Origin: Bradyrhizobium sp. Gha
GTDB lineage: Bacteria > Pseudomonadota > Alphaproteobacteria > Rhizobiales > Xanthobacteraceae
Reading direction: 5' to 3'
NCBI RefSeq assembly: GCF_900113735.1
Contig: NZ_FOQM01000004.1
Span: forward strand, 230,685-294,684
Length of the DNA: 64,000 bases
This document shows positions 17,936-25,951 of this stretch, one piece after another. The position numbers and the translations under genes were made by a program. The notes beneath the pieces were generated by a model. That model saw only the letters and a list, made by a program, of their open reading frames with translations, ran no database searches and was not told the origin of the DNA. The first letter of the stretch is position 1. Every line of letters starts with the position of its first letter.

Positions 17936-17965
17936 GTGCGCACGCGATGCTCACCGCGTGCGCAC
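17936..17965 (-). other. Intra-operon stem-loop after the sugar-binding protein gene
   Basis: Perfect 11-bp inverted repeat GTGCGCACGCG / CGCGTGCGCAC around an 8-nt loop, between the binding-protein stop (17974) and the first aldo/keto reductase start (17911). There is no T-run, so it is not a classical terminator. Such hairpins after binding-protein genes often protect the upstream message. GGTGAG (17931-17936) could alternatively pair with CTCACC (17950-17955), giving a competing fold. Confidence 0.7.
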
Positions 17966-17973
17966 GATTTACA

Positions 17974-18960
17974 TCACATGTATTTTGCGACGTTCGAGGC
18001 ATCCAAGATAAGCCAGGGAACGACGTAGTCCTTCTGGCTTCCGCCTTTCCACTCCATCAAAGACTCCCAGACTTCGGATCGCGGCTTGTAGCTATCCCCC
18101 TTGACGGCATGCAGGGCGAGGTCGACGGCGCCCTGCCCCTCGGCACGGGCGTACTTGTAGAGCGTGACGGTCATCTCGCCTTTCTGAACCGCGCGCTTTC
18201 CGTCCGGGATGCCATCGATTGCGAGCACCGGAACGGACTTGAAGTCCACCTTGGCGCTCTTCATGGCCTCGATCGCGCCCAGCGCCATCTCGTCATTTTC
18301 GGCGAGTACGGCATTGATCTGCCCTGGATGCGCGAGCAACCAATTCTCCATGAGCGACTGCCCCTCGGCGCGACTCCAGTTGCCCGACTTGCTTGCGATC
18401 AACTTGAGCTTCGGGAACTTGGCTAATCCGGCATCGATGCCAGCCTTGCGCTCGATCTGCGCCGATTGACCAATCGGCCCTTCCATCAGCACCACGTTGC
18501 CACCATTCGGAAGCAGCTTACCTAATTGGTCCCCGATAATACGCCCTCCTTCCGTGTCGTTGACGATGATCGACGCGGTGTAGTTCTTCGATGCGGTTTT
18601 CAGGGCCGACACGATCACCGGAATGCCCGCAGCAACGGCTTTGTCGATCGCGGGCGCCGACGCCTGGAGATCGAACGGCGACATAATGATGGCATCGAAC
18701 TTTTGGGTAATGGCCGTATCGATCTGATTCGCTTGGACGAGCGGATCGTACTTACCGTCAAAGATCGTGACTGCGACAGAACCGTCCTTGACTGCCGGGT
18801 GGTTCTGAATCTCGCTGGACCAGGCCTTCATGTACTCGCCGGACTCCCCGAACGATAAAGCGGCGATCCGTGTCTTGCTTTGAGCAAAGGCCGTACCGGT
18901 CGATAGAATGATTGCAGCAGCGGCGAAACTCGCTATCGTCGATCTACGCGTAACCTTCAT
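17974..18960 (-). CDS. Sugar ABC transporter substrate-binding protein, RbsB-like
   Basis: Periplasmic binding protein type 1 of 328 aa. Signal peptide: basic MKVTRRS, hydrophobic run, cleavage near TAFAQS. The mature domain shows RbsB-family features (FDAIIMSPFDLQASAPAIDKAVAAGIPVI, VNDTEGGRIIGDQLG, LAENDEMALGAIEAM, VLAIDGIPDG). It delivers a sugar or polyol to the adjacent CUT2-type permease and ATPase. GGAGGAGACG precedes the ATG. It is third after ATPase and permease and is followed by two aldose dehydrogenases, so the ligand is probably the aldose they oxidise. Confidence 0.92.
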   Translation of the reverse strand: MKVTRRSTIASFAAAAIILSTGTAFAQSKTRIAALSFGESGEYMKAWSSEIQNHPAVKDGSVAVTIFDGKYDPLVQANQIDTAITQKFDAIIMSPFDLQASAPAIDKAVAAGIPVIVSALKTASKNYTASIIVNDTEGGRIIGDQLGKLLPNGGNVVLMEGPIGQSAQIERKAGIDAGLAKFPKLKLIASKSGNWSRAEGQSLMENWLLAHPGQINAVLAENDEMALGAIEAMKSAKVDFKSVPVLAIDGIPDGKRAVQKGEMTVTLYKYARAEGQGAVDLALHAVKGDSYKPRSEVWESLMEWKGGSQKDYVVPWLILDASNVAKYM

Positions 18961-19051
18961 CGTCTCCTCCGATTGATGTGCTCAGTCACCTAGTCCGCCC
19001 ATGCTGGGCGTTACAGCCGTTTGTCATCGTCTGTAATGGTCTTCGCAGGTG

Positions 19052-20035
19052 TCACTTGCGAAATTGGTCAAGCATCACGGCGACGACAATGATCGCGCCC
19101 TTGAGAAGCTGCTGGTAATAAGAAGACACGCCCATCAGATCCATGCCGTTGTTGATCGTTCCGATGATGAGTGCGCCGAACAGCGTCCCGACTAGCGAGC
19201 CGCGCCCTCCTGCGAGGCTGGTCCCGCCGATCACCACGGCCGCAATCGCATCGAGTTCGTAGCCGATGCCCGCCTGTGGAAGTGCGGCGGTCGTGCGGGA
19301 GGTAAGCACCAGGCCAGCGAGTCCGGCGAGAAGTCCCGAGATAACGTAGGTGGATGCAATGACGGTCCGCGTGGAGATGCCGCTTGTCTTAGCGGCCTTA
19401 TCGTTTCCTCCCACGGCGTACACGTAGCGCCCGAAGGTCGTGTAAGAAAGCACGACCCATCCGATCGCAAAAACAAGAAACAGGATCAAGACCGGTACAG
19501 GGACGCCCGCCACGCTGCCACCGCCGATCCAACGAAACGACTCGGAGAGGTTGGGAACAGGGCGCCCGTCGGAAAAGATCAGCGTCAAGCCGCGAGCCAT
19601 GCTCAGCATGCCGAGCGTAGCGACGAAGGGCGGGACATTGAAGGCCGTCACGATGACGCCGTTCAGCAAGCCCAGTGCGGCTCCCGTCCCCAATCCTGCA
19701 ACAATTGCCCACAGCACGAAGTGCTGGTTGGTCGAGGTCACGAGGCTGGCCGCGATCATACCGGCGAGGGCCATAACGGAGCCAACGGAAAGGTCGATGC
19801 CTTTTGTCAAGATCACGAAGGTCACCCCGATCGCCAAAACGCCGTTAATCGAGGATTGTCGCAGCAGGTTCACCCAGTTGAGCCACGTCATGAAGTACTC
19901 GTTGGCTACGGCGAAGAACGCCGAAATCACCACGAACACGATGACGATGCTGAACGACTTCAGGTATGGTCCTACAGCAGCGATACTTTTGGATCTGGCA
20001 CCCGTCGCGACGTTGCTTATTGCGTTAGCCACCAT
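19052..20035 (-). CDS. Sugar ABC transporter permease, RbsC-like
   Basis: CUT2-family membrane subunit of 327 aa with about nine hydrophobic helices and the conserved segments GVTFVILTKGIDLSVGSV, FVATLGMLSMARGL and the cytoplasmic ATPase-contact loop region AVVIGGTSLAGGRGSL. It forms the transmembrane channel of the ribose-type importer. GAGGAG precedes the ATG. It lies 57 bp after the ATPase and 91 bp before the binding protein, all on one strand. Confidence 0.93.
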   Translation of the reverse strand: MVANAISNVATGARSKSIAAVGPYLKSFSIVIVFVVISAFFAVANEYFMTWLNWVNLLRQSSINGVLAIGVTFVILTKGIDLSVGSVMALAGMIAASLVTSTNQHFVLWAIVAGLGTGAALGLLNGVIVTAFNVPPFVATLGMLSMARGLTLIFSDGRPVPNLSESFRWIGGGSVAGVPVPVLILFLVFAIGWVVLSYTTFGRYVYAVGGNDKAAKTSGISTRTVIASTYVISGLLAGLAGLVLTSRTTAALPQAGIGYELDAIAAVVIGGTSLAGGRGSLVGTLFGALIIGTINNGMDLMGVSSYYQQLLKGAIIVVAVMLDQFRK

Positions 20036-20092
20036 TCCACTCCTCGCTTCAACCGCATGCCTACGCCAATTCTTGAGAGCCTATCGATCCGC

Positions 20093-21634
20093 TCAACTGG
20101 CGAGATCTGTCAGCATTTGCTGGGTTGTCTCGTGCCCGTCGACGACATGATCGAGTCGCCCTTGCCGGAACACGGCAATCCGATCGCTAATTTGGAGAAT
20201 TTCCGGCGCTTCGGATGAGACGACCAGCACCCCATTGCCCTTCGCCGCGAACTCGCGGAGAAAGGCGTAGATCTCCTGCTTCGACCCTTCGTCGATTCCA
20301 CGTGTCGGCTCGTCGCATATCAGCAGACGCGGATTGGTCAGCAGACAGCGGGCGAAAACTACCTTCTGCTGGTTTCCGCCGCTAAGTGTCTCTACGGGGA
20401 CATTTGGAGATGCCGCTTTGATCCGGTGCAATCGCATCATCCGATCCGTCGCGGCGGCCTCCGCCTTGCGGCGGACGAACCCGCTCACGGCGCGGAGTGC
20501 TAGAGACGACAAGGCGATGTTGTGTGCAATGGAGGCACAAAGAACGAGGCCGGTATCCTTCCGATCCTCGGGCACCATGGCCATACCTCGTTGGATGCAC
20601 TTCTTGGGATTGCCAGGATCGACCCTCGCTCCATCGAGAAAGACGTCTCCGGCGGTCGGCGCGTGAATGCCGTAGATCGTCTCCAGGAACTCGGTCCGAC
20701 CAGAGCCAAGCAAACCGTAGATGCCCAGCACTTCTCCTGCAGCGACCGTTACAGAGATGTTCTTGAAATGAGATCCGCGCGACAATGAACGCACTTCGAG
20801 CAGGATCGGCGCGCCTTCATTAGGCTTGCCCTTTTCGACCGTCTTGACCTCGTGGCCGACGATCTGAGTCACGAGGTGATTGCGATCGATCGAGGAAATT
20901 GCCCCGCTCTCGATGAATCGGCCATCACGGAAGACCGTGTATTCGTCCGCGATCTCGAAAATTTCGGTCAGCTTGTGCGATACGTAGATGATCGCGGATC
21001 CACGCGCTTTTATTCGCTTCAAGGCGTTGAAGAGGATGTGCACCTCGTGCTCGCCGATGGCCGAGGTCGGCTCGTCCATGATGACGATGTCCGCGCGGTG
21101 GCTAAGTGCCTTCGCAATCTCGACGAGCTGGATCTGTGCCAAGCTTAAGTCTCGCATGCGAGCGCCGACCGGCACGTCGAACTCGAGGTCATCCAGAAGC
21201 CGTTTTGCGGCCTGCCGCATCTTCGGGAAGTCCACGACAAGACCGCCGATCTTCGGCTCCCTCCCCAAGTAGATGTTCTCGGCCACCGTCATCTCGGGAA
21301 CCGGAGACAATTCCTGGGTGATGATGGTCACGCCGTGCCGCAAAGCATCCGCGGCACTCCTGAAATCGACGGCCATCCCGTCGATACGAATGCTGCCTTC
21401 GTCGCGGTGCAGCAAACCCATTACGATGTTCAGGAACGTGGACTTGCCGGCGCCGTTACCGCCGCAGAGTGCGTGAACGGTTCCGCGCTTGAGGACGAGC
21501 CGCCCGTCGCGAAGGGCCGGAACACCATTGAAAGACTTTGCGATTCCGTCCGCCACCAACAAAGGCTCGTCGCGCGGCCCTGGAGCAGCGTTCTTTCCAT
21601 GACCTTCCGGATTTGACCCGGTCGACAAAAGCAT
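20093..21634 (-). CDS. Sugar ABC transporter ATP-binding protein, RbsA-like (two ATPase domains)
   Basis: 513-aa tandem ATPase of the CUT2 class. N-terminal domain: Walker A GGNGAGKST, Walker B IVIMDEPTSAI. C-terminal domain: degenerate Walker A GLLGSGRTEF, signature LSGGNQQKV and Walker B LLICDEPTRGID. This asymmetry is usual for RbsA-type proteins. It energises sugar import with the next two genes. GGGAGGA precedes the ATG. The gene is first in the minus-strand row and diverges from a GntR regulator, so its promoter should lie in the 21635-21817 gap with the candidate operators. Confidence 0.93.
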   Translation of the reverse strand: MLLSTGSNPEGHGKNAAPGPRDEPLLVADGIAKSFNGVPALRDGRLVLKRGTVHALCGGNGAGKSTFLNIVMGLLHRDEGSIRIDGMAVDFRSAADALRHGVTIITQELSPVPEMTVAENIYLGREPKIGGLVVDFPKMRQAAKRLLDDLEFDVPVGARMRDLSLAQIQLVEIAKALSHRADIVIMDEPTSAIGEHEVHILFNALKRIKARGSAIIYVSHKLTEIFEIADEYTVFRDGRFIESGAISSIDRNHLVTQIVGHEVKTVEKGKPNEGAPILLEVRSLSRGSHFKNISVTVAAGEVLGIYGLLGSGRTEFLETIYGIHAPTAGDVFLDGARVDPGNPKKCIQRGMAMVPEDRKDTGLVLCASIAHNIALSSLALRAVSGFVRRKAEAAATDRMMRLHRIKAASPNVPVETLSGGNQQKVVFARCLLTNPRLLICDEPTRGIDEGSKQEIYAFLREFAAKGNGVLVVSSEAPEILQISDRIAVFRQGRLDHVVDGHETTQQMLTDLAS

Positions 21635-21678
21635 CGGTTTCCTCCCGCGGCGTCTTAATCGCGCCTGCGTGAAGATAT

Positions 21679-21719
21679 GAGGTCATACCTTATACCTGTT
21701 GTCAACAGAGATCATACCT
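21679..21719. promoter_or_regulatory. Candidate GntR operators between the sugar ABC operon and its regulator
   Basis: Two near-identical 12-mers, GAGGTCATACCT (21679-21690) and GAGATCATACCT (21708-21719), lie 29 bp apart on the plus strand. The first contains the inverted core AGGT-CAT-ACCT, which fits the GGT-N3-ACC type of site used by FadR-family GntR proteins. Between them is a second perfect palindrome, CTGTTG-T-CAACAG (21696-21708). All lie in the divergent gap, close to the ABC operon start. Confidence 0.5.
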
Positions 21720-21817
21720 CCTACCTTGTGGATGTTTGGTTTGTTTCGTCTGGTCGCGCGGCGGCTAATGTGTTGGCTTCGCGGAGCAACGGCGAAAAAT
21801 TAGACTGCGAGCGACCG

Positions 21818-22528
21818 ATGGAGCGGATGGAAACCAAAAAACTACCCACGCGTGTCGAAGTCGCGTTGAATTACATCACGGGCGAGATCGCCAACGGCAA
21901 CCTAAGTCCCGGCGACAAGTTGCCCAATGAGAAGGAGCTCGCAGAGAAGCTCGGCATCAGCCGGACCCCTATTCGCGAGGCCATGAAGACGCTTGCGGTC
22001 TCAGGATTGATTGAAACCCGCCACGGGCACGGCAACTATATCCGGAAGGACGAAGGCACAGCCGTCATGCCCCTGATGATGTTTCAGCTCTATCTCCAGG
22101 ACTCTTCACCTGAGATGCTGATGGAGCTTCGGTACATTTTCGATCGAAACTGCGCGGAATTGGCTTCGATAAGACGCACCGACCGAGATTTAGAAGTCAT
22201 GCGAGAGAGCATCGATCGGCTGAAGGCTCTCTCCGAGGATCCTCATTCGCCGATCGACAAATTGCTGGAAGCCGATCTCGACTTTCACCGTGCAGTTTAT
22301 GCGGCAGCAGGCAACAAGCTCATCGTGGTGATCGCTGATTTCGTTTTGAACATGGTTGCCCCCTGGATCCGCAAATCGCTGGAAGTAAGCGGACGGTATC
22401 GCGCCGTTGGCCTACATGAAAAGATGTACGCAATGATCCGCGATCAGAAGACAGGCTTGCTCAGTCGGGAGAGCGTGGAGGCGAACATGGAGCACTTCAT
22501 GTCATCCCTGAAAATTCCTGCGGCGTAG
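21818..22528 (+). CDS. GntR-family regulator, FadR/FCD subfamily
   Basis: The N-terminal GntR helix-turn-helix (SPGDKLPNEKELAEKLGISRTPIREAMKTL, about residues 26-56 in segments) is followed by an all-helical FCD effector domain. Likely metal ligands are the D and H of EADLDFHRAV, the H of GLHEKM and the H of NMEHFM. FadR-type regulators usually respond to small acids or sugar acids. The frame is open upstream, but the ATG at 21818 (or 21827) best fits the domain start. It diverges from the sugar ABC operon and probably represses it. After the gene come about 125 bp with no feature I can name. Confidence 0.92.
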   Translation: MERMETKKLPTRVEVALNYITGEIANGNLSPGDKLPNEKELAEKLGISRTPIREAMKTLAVSGLIETRHGHGNYIRKDEGTAVMPLMMFQLYLQDSSPEMLMELRYIFDRNCAELASIRRTDRDLEVMRESIDRLKALSEDPHSPIDKLLEADLDFHRAVYAAAGNKLIVVIADFVLNMVAPWIRKSLEVSGRYRAVGLHEKMYAMIRDQKTGLLSRESVEANMEHFMSSLKIPAA

Positions 22529-22654
22529 CACGTTGCCAGCTGGATCCCGCTCAAACTTCGCTCCCTGGATCGCCTCGATACCCTCACATTTCTCTTACTC
22601 TGAACGCGCCCAGGGCCTTCATCGACAACAATTCGTCAGCCGCCACGCACCTCC

Positions 22655-23041
22655 ATGATCGCAAGTCTGAGCTTAATTCTGTTTTGCCAGTTGGGCGGCG
22701 AAGTCATCGTGCGCGGCCTCAACCTGCCAATGCCGGGGCCGGTACTCGGATTGGTGTTCTTGCTCATCCTTCTCTTGACGCGCGATCGCTTCAGCGCGCT
22801 CAGACGCGGCCCGCTGCGGAACGATGCCGTTGAGAGCACCGCTCGCGGCTTACTTTCACATCTTTCTTTGTTGTTTATTCCTGCTGGCGTAGGCGTGGTC
22901 AAGAATCTCGACCTGGTCATTGGGCACGGGATCGCAATCCTGCTGACTTTGGCGGCGTCGGTCGTAGTCACTTTATTCGCAACGGTCGCTACCTTCCTGG
23001 CGATCAACCGGCTTCTCACGAAACGCCAAGTAGAGCCATGA
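22655..23041 (+). CDS. lrgA: CidA/LrgA-family membrane protein
   Basis: Small integral membrane protein of 128 aa with about four helices and the family signature PMPGPVLGLVFLL (about residues 24-36), LSLLFIPAGVGV (about 70-81). Its stop overlaps the LrgB start by four bases, so the pair is one unit. Originally described as holin/antiholin-like, LrgAB-type proteins are now known to transport small carboxylates: Bacillus PftAB moves pyruvate, and the plant fusion PLGG1 moves glycolate and glycerate. Near glcDEF and a predicted glycolate-forming pathway, a glycolate/glycerate role is attractive but inferred. Confidence 0.9.
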   Translation: MIASLSLILFCQLGGEVIVRGLNLPMPGPVLGLVFLLILLLTRDRFSALRRGPLRNDAVESTARGLLSHLSLLFIPAGVGVVKNLDLVIGHGIAILLTLAASVVVTLFATVATFLAINRLLTKRQVEP

Positions 23042-23760
23042 GCGAAAACTCATTCTCGCTTTGGGTCTATCTCTCGCAGTCACCGCTACTGTGGCTGACG
23101 GTGACACTCTCGACCTATGCGGTCGCTGATACCTTGTCGCTTGCGACACACAGGCATCCCCTGGCGAATCCGGTGCTTCATTCAATCTGGATCATCGGTG
23201 CATTCCTGCTAATAACCGGCACTTCCTACAACACTTTTTTCGCCGGCGCGCAGTTCGTTCACTTTCTGCTCGGACCAGCAACGGTCGCGCTCGCGGTGCC
23301 GCTCTACGACAATCGAAAGCGGGTTGTCGCGGCGATCGTGCCAATGCTCGTTTCGCTGGTGGCCGGCTCAATCACGACAATCGTGTCCGTCGTTCTGTTC
23401 GCCAAAGCTCTCGGCCTACCGCATGCCATCATTCTGTCGCTTGCGCCGAAATCGGTGACTGCCGGTGTCGCCATGGGAATCAGCGAATCCCTCCACGCCG
23501 ATCCGTCGCTCACGGCGGTCTCAGTCGTGCTTACGGGCATCATGGGCGCCATCGTCGTCACCCCGCTAATGAATTGGGCAGCGATCACCGATTTTCGCGC
23601 GCGGGGCTTCGCGGTCGGCATCGCGGCTCACGGTATCGGCACAGCACGCGCGTTCCAAGTCGACGAAGTGGCCGGCGTTTTCTCCGGAATCGCCATGGGC
23701 CTTAATGCGCTCGTGACGTCGCTCTTAGTCCCGCTCGCGGTGACCCTACTGCTTGGTTAA
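23038..23760 (+). CDS. lrgB: LrgB-family membrane protein
   Basis: 240-aa membrane partner of LrgA with the LrgB landmarks LLGPATVALAVPLYDN (about residues 79-94), LSLAPKSVTAGVAMGIS (about 135-151), and AHGIGTARAF near 200. Together with LrgA it matches the two halves of plant PLGG1. The ATG overlaps the lrgA stop (ATGA). The pair lies 127 bp after the GntR regulator on the same strand and might share its control. About 150 bp of featureless DNA separates it from the convergent CoxG gene. Confidence 0.92.
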   Translation: MSENSFSLWVYLSQSPLLWLTVTLSTYAVADTLSLATHRHPLANPVLHSIWIIGAFLLITGTSYNTFFAGAQFVHFLLGPATVALAVPLYDNRKRVVAAIVPMLVSLVAGSITTIVSVVLFAKALGLPHAIILSLAPKSVTAGVAMGISESLHADPSLTAVSVVLTGIMGAIVVTPLMNWAAITDFRARGFAVGIAAHGIGTARAFQVDEVAGVFSGIAMGLNALVTSLLVPLAVTLLLG

Positions 23761-23912
23761 TGGCCCGTTTATTTCCTTTGGCTCTCAAATCTTGCTTGCT
23801 AGTGACAGGGCGTCTTCTGAACCAGCGAATGCACAATAGCGTTCGCTAGTTTGCATCAATCTTCAATCTTGTCTGGCCGGGATCTGAGTTGGAGGGGACT
23901 GCTATTCTCTGT

Positions 23913-24353
23913 CTAAAGGGCTCGCGCGAAATTGGCGAAGAACTCGTCGGCAAGCTTCTTGGCGGTGCCATTGACAAGTCGCTGTCCTAATTGCGCAAGC
24001 TTTCCACCGATTTGCGCGTCGACCTGATAGGTCACCAGCGTGCCGTCATCCCGCTCAAGCAGATTGACCCTTGCGCTCCCTTTTGCGAAGCCTGCGACAC
24101 CGCCCTCCCCCTCTCCTACAATATTATAGCTGCTTGGTGGATCGAGGTCGGTCAGAGTGACCCTGCCTTTGAATCGTGCGGAGACGGGCCCCACCTTCAT
24201 CTTTGCGACCGCACGAAATCCTTGATCATCGATCCTCTCCAACTCCTCGCATCCGGGAATGCAAACCTTCAATACGGCGGCGTCGTTCAATTTGGCCCAG
24301 ACAGCCTCTCGCGAGGCGGCGAGTTGGATCTCTCCATTCATTGTCATAGCCAT
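23913..24353 (-). CDS. CoxG-family SRPBCC protein
   Basis: 146-aa START-like (SRPBCC) protein of the CO dehydrogenase subunit G family: CIPGCEELERIDDQGF near residue 32, KVGPVSARFKGRV near 52, GKLAQLGQRLV near 117. CoxG relatives help molybdenum hydroxylases, either by membrane recruitment or cofactor delivery; this one lacks a long C-terminal membrane tail. It is third after the binding protein and the dehydratase-like gene and probably serves the molybdenum hydroxylase encoded at 30.7-35.2 kb, which shares an upstream motif with this operon. Confidence 0.88.
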   Translation of the reverse strand: MAMTMNGEIQLAASREAVWAKLNDAAVLKVCIPGCEELERIDDQGFRAVAKMKVGPVSARFKGRVTLTDLDPPSSYNIVGEGEGGVAGFAKGSARVNLLERDDGTLVTYQVDAQIGGKLAQLGQRLVNGTAKKLADEFFANFARAL

Positions 24354-24388
24354 TGGCGTCTCCGAAGGTTCAAGATAGATAGCTGTTC

Positions 24389-25945
24389 TCAGTTGCGAAC
24401 AGGCGCAAACACTCTGGCCATGTAAGTTGAAAGATCGTTCTCGATCTCCGCGAGCGATGCGGACGAAATGCCAGCGAGGGACTTGGCCAATTCCTTCTTG
24501 AATTCGATCTGCATCGAGCGAGCGATCTGGATGCGCTGGGCCTGTGGCGAACCGGCGCCGTGCATGGACTCGGTCAGGTAGCCCACGGCATTTCTGCCGA
24601 GTGTCATGTTCTCCAGCAGGCGCAAGATGCGGATTCGGTCTTCCGTTGCGATCTCAGGCCGTCCCTTCAGGTATTTCTCGATGATCGGACCGATCGTCTC
24701 GTGCCTGAGCTCGCGCTCTGATGGCAATGTCACCATCAGCCCGCCGGCGAGGTCCTGCGCCAGCCGGCCGATCTCGTAGGGCAGCCGTGTGACGTGATGC
24801 TTGCAGACGTTCGCGAGCATCTCGTCCGGCAAACAGGCACCGGATTTCATCCCCGTCCCCTGATGGCTCGCCGCGATGCCTGCGCCGTAGATTGTCTCGT
24901 TAAGATGGGTCATCTCGACGAGTTTGTCGCGGATGTGAGATGCACGTTCGACACCGTTGTAATCGGCAATGGTCGCCGCGGCGCCGATCAGGACGTCACC
25001 AACGCCGGTTTTGCAAACATAGCTGCGGCGATGATAGCATGTGAAGCGCTCGACCAACGAGGAGGCGAACTCCACCTCACCATCCATGAAGACGTGCTCG
25101 AGCGGAACGAAGACGTCCTCGAAGACGATCATCGCTTCTTGACCGGAAAAACGCGCATTGCCGGCGTCGATGCTGCCATCCTCGGCGCTACGCGTATCGC
25201 AGGATTGCCGGCCGTAGATGTAAGTGATGCCCTCGGCGTCAACCGGTACGGCACCGACGATCGCGTAATCCTTATCGCCAACGTCCAGCCTCATCGTCGG
25301 CATGACGATGAGCCAGTGCGAGTTGAGGCAACCGGTCTGATGCGCCTTGGCACCGCTGATATAGACCCCTTGCTTAGTGCGCTTCGTTACACGCACGAAG
25401 AGATCAGGATCGGCCTGCTCTGACGGCGATTTACCGCGATCACCCTTCACGTCGGTCATCGCGCCGCCAATCACGACGTTCTCCCTCTGGATCCGGCCTA
25501 AAAAGGCGTTGAAACGGCTGTGGTAGCCGGTGCCGTACTTCTGATCTAGATCATATGTCACCGAATGCAGCGCGTTCAGCGCATCCATGCCGACGCAACG
25601 CTGAAAGCAAGTACCTGTTAATTGGCCGAGCCGGCGCTGCATCTTGTTCTGCATGACAAGCTCGGTGGGGCTGGTCGCGATATGCAGGAAGCGGTTGATG
25701 CGCTCGCCGGTCAAAGGCGACATTACCGATGCCACTTCCGGATTCTCGATGGCGAGATCGTAGGTTTCGGCGACGGCGTTGATCGAGGGTCGGATGATCG
25801 GATGGTCGACCGGTTCAACGACCGCGTCGCCCATCAGATAGACCCTGAGCTTCCGCCCCCTCAGGCTATCGATATAATCGGTCCCTGTTCGGATCGGCTC
25901 TCGGGATAACGCAGCGAAAGCAGCGGCGGCTGAATCCTGATCCAT
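24389..25945 (-). CDS. 4-Hydroxybutyryl-CoA dehydratase-like protein (HpaB superfamily)
   Basis: 518-aa member of the HpaB/acyl-CoA dehydrogenase-fold superfamily. Unlike flavin monooxygenases such as HpaB it carries cysteines matching the 4Fe-4S ligands of 4-hydroxybutyryl-CoA dehydratase: GTCFQRC (C113, C117) and HRRSYVC (H305, C311). In the clostridial enzyme H292 and C299 are seven apart; here the gap is six. The enzyme family performs radical dehydration of 4-hydroxyacyl-CoA and isomerises vinylacetyl-CoA. It lies 6 bp after the binding-protein gene and 35 bp before CoxG. A CoA ligase and enoyl-CoA hydratase in the neighbouring operon support a CoA-thioester substrate. Exact substrate unknown. 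Confidence 0.8.
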   Translation of the reverse strand: MDQDSAAAAFAALSREPIRTGTDYIDSLRGRKLRVYLMGDAVVEPVDHPIIRPSINAVAETYDLAIENPEVASVMSPLTGERINRFLHIATSPTELVMQNKMQRRLGQLTGTCFQRCVGMDALNALHSVTYDLDQKYGTGYHSRFNAFLGRIQRENVVIGGAMTDVKGDRGKSPSEQADPDLFVRVTKRTKQGVYISGAKAHQTGCLNSHWLIVMPTMRLDVGDKDYAIVGAVPVDAEGITYIYGRQSCDTRSAEDGSIDAGNARFSGQEAMIVFEDVFVPLEHVFMDGEVEFASSLVERFTCYHRRSYVCKTGVGDVLIGAAATIADYNGVERASHIRDKLVEMTHLNETIYGAGIAASHQGTGMKSGACLPDEMLANVCKHHVTRLPYEIGRLAQDLAGGLMVTLPSERELRHETIGPIIEKYLKGRPEIATEDRIRILRLLENMTLGRNAVGYLTESMHGAGSPQAQRIQIARSMQIEFKKELAKSLAGISSASLAEIENDLSTYMARVFAPVRN

Positions 25946-25951
25946 CCTGCT

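Noticed and set aside
18996..19010. Hairpin CGCCCA-TGC-TGGGCG between the sugar permease and binding-protein genes
   Set aside because: Only six base pairs and no T-run; too weak to call a terminator or regulator.
24389..25945. 4-Hydroxyphenylacetate 3-monooxygenase (HpaB)
   Set aside because: Same superfamily, but the Fe-S-type cysteines C113, C117 and C311 and the CoA-centred neighbourhood fit the dehydratase branch better.
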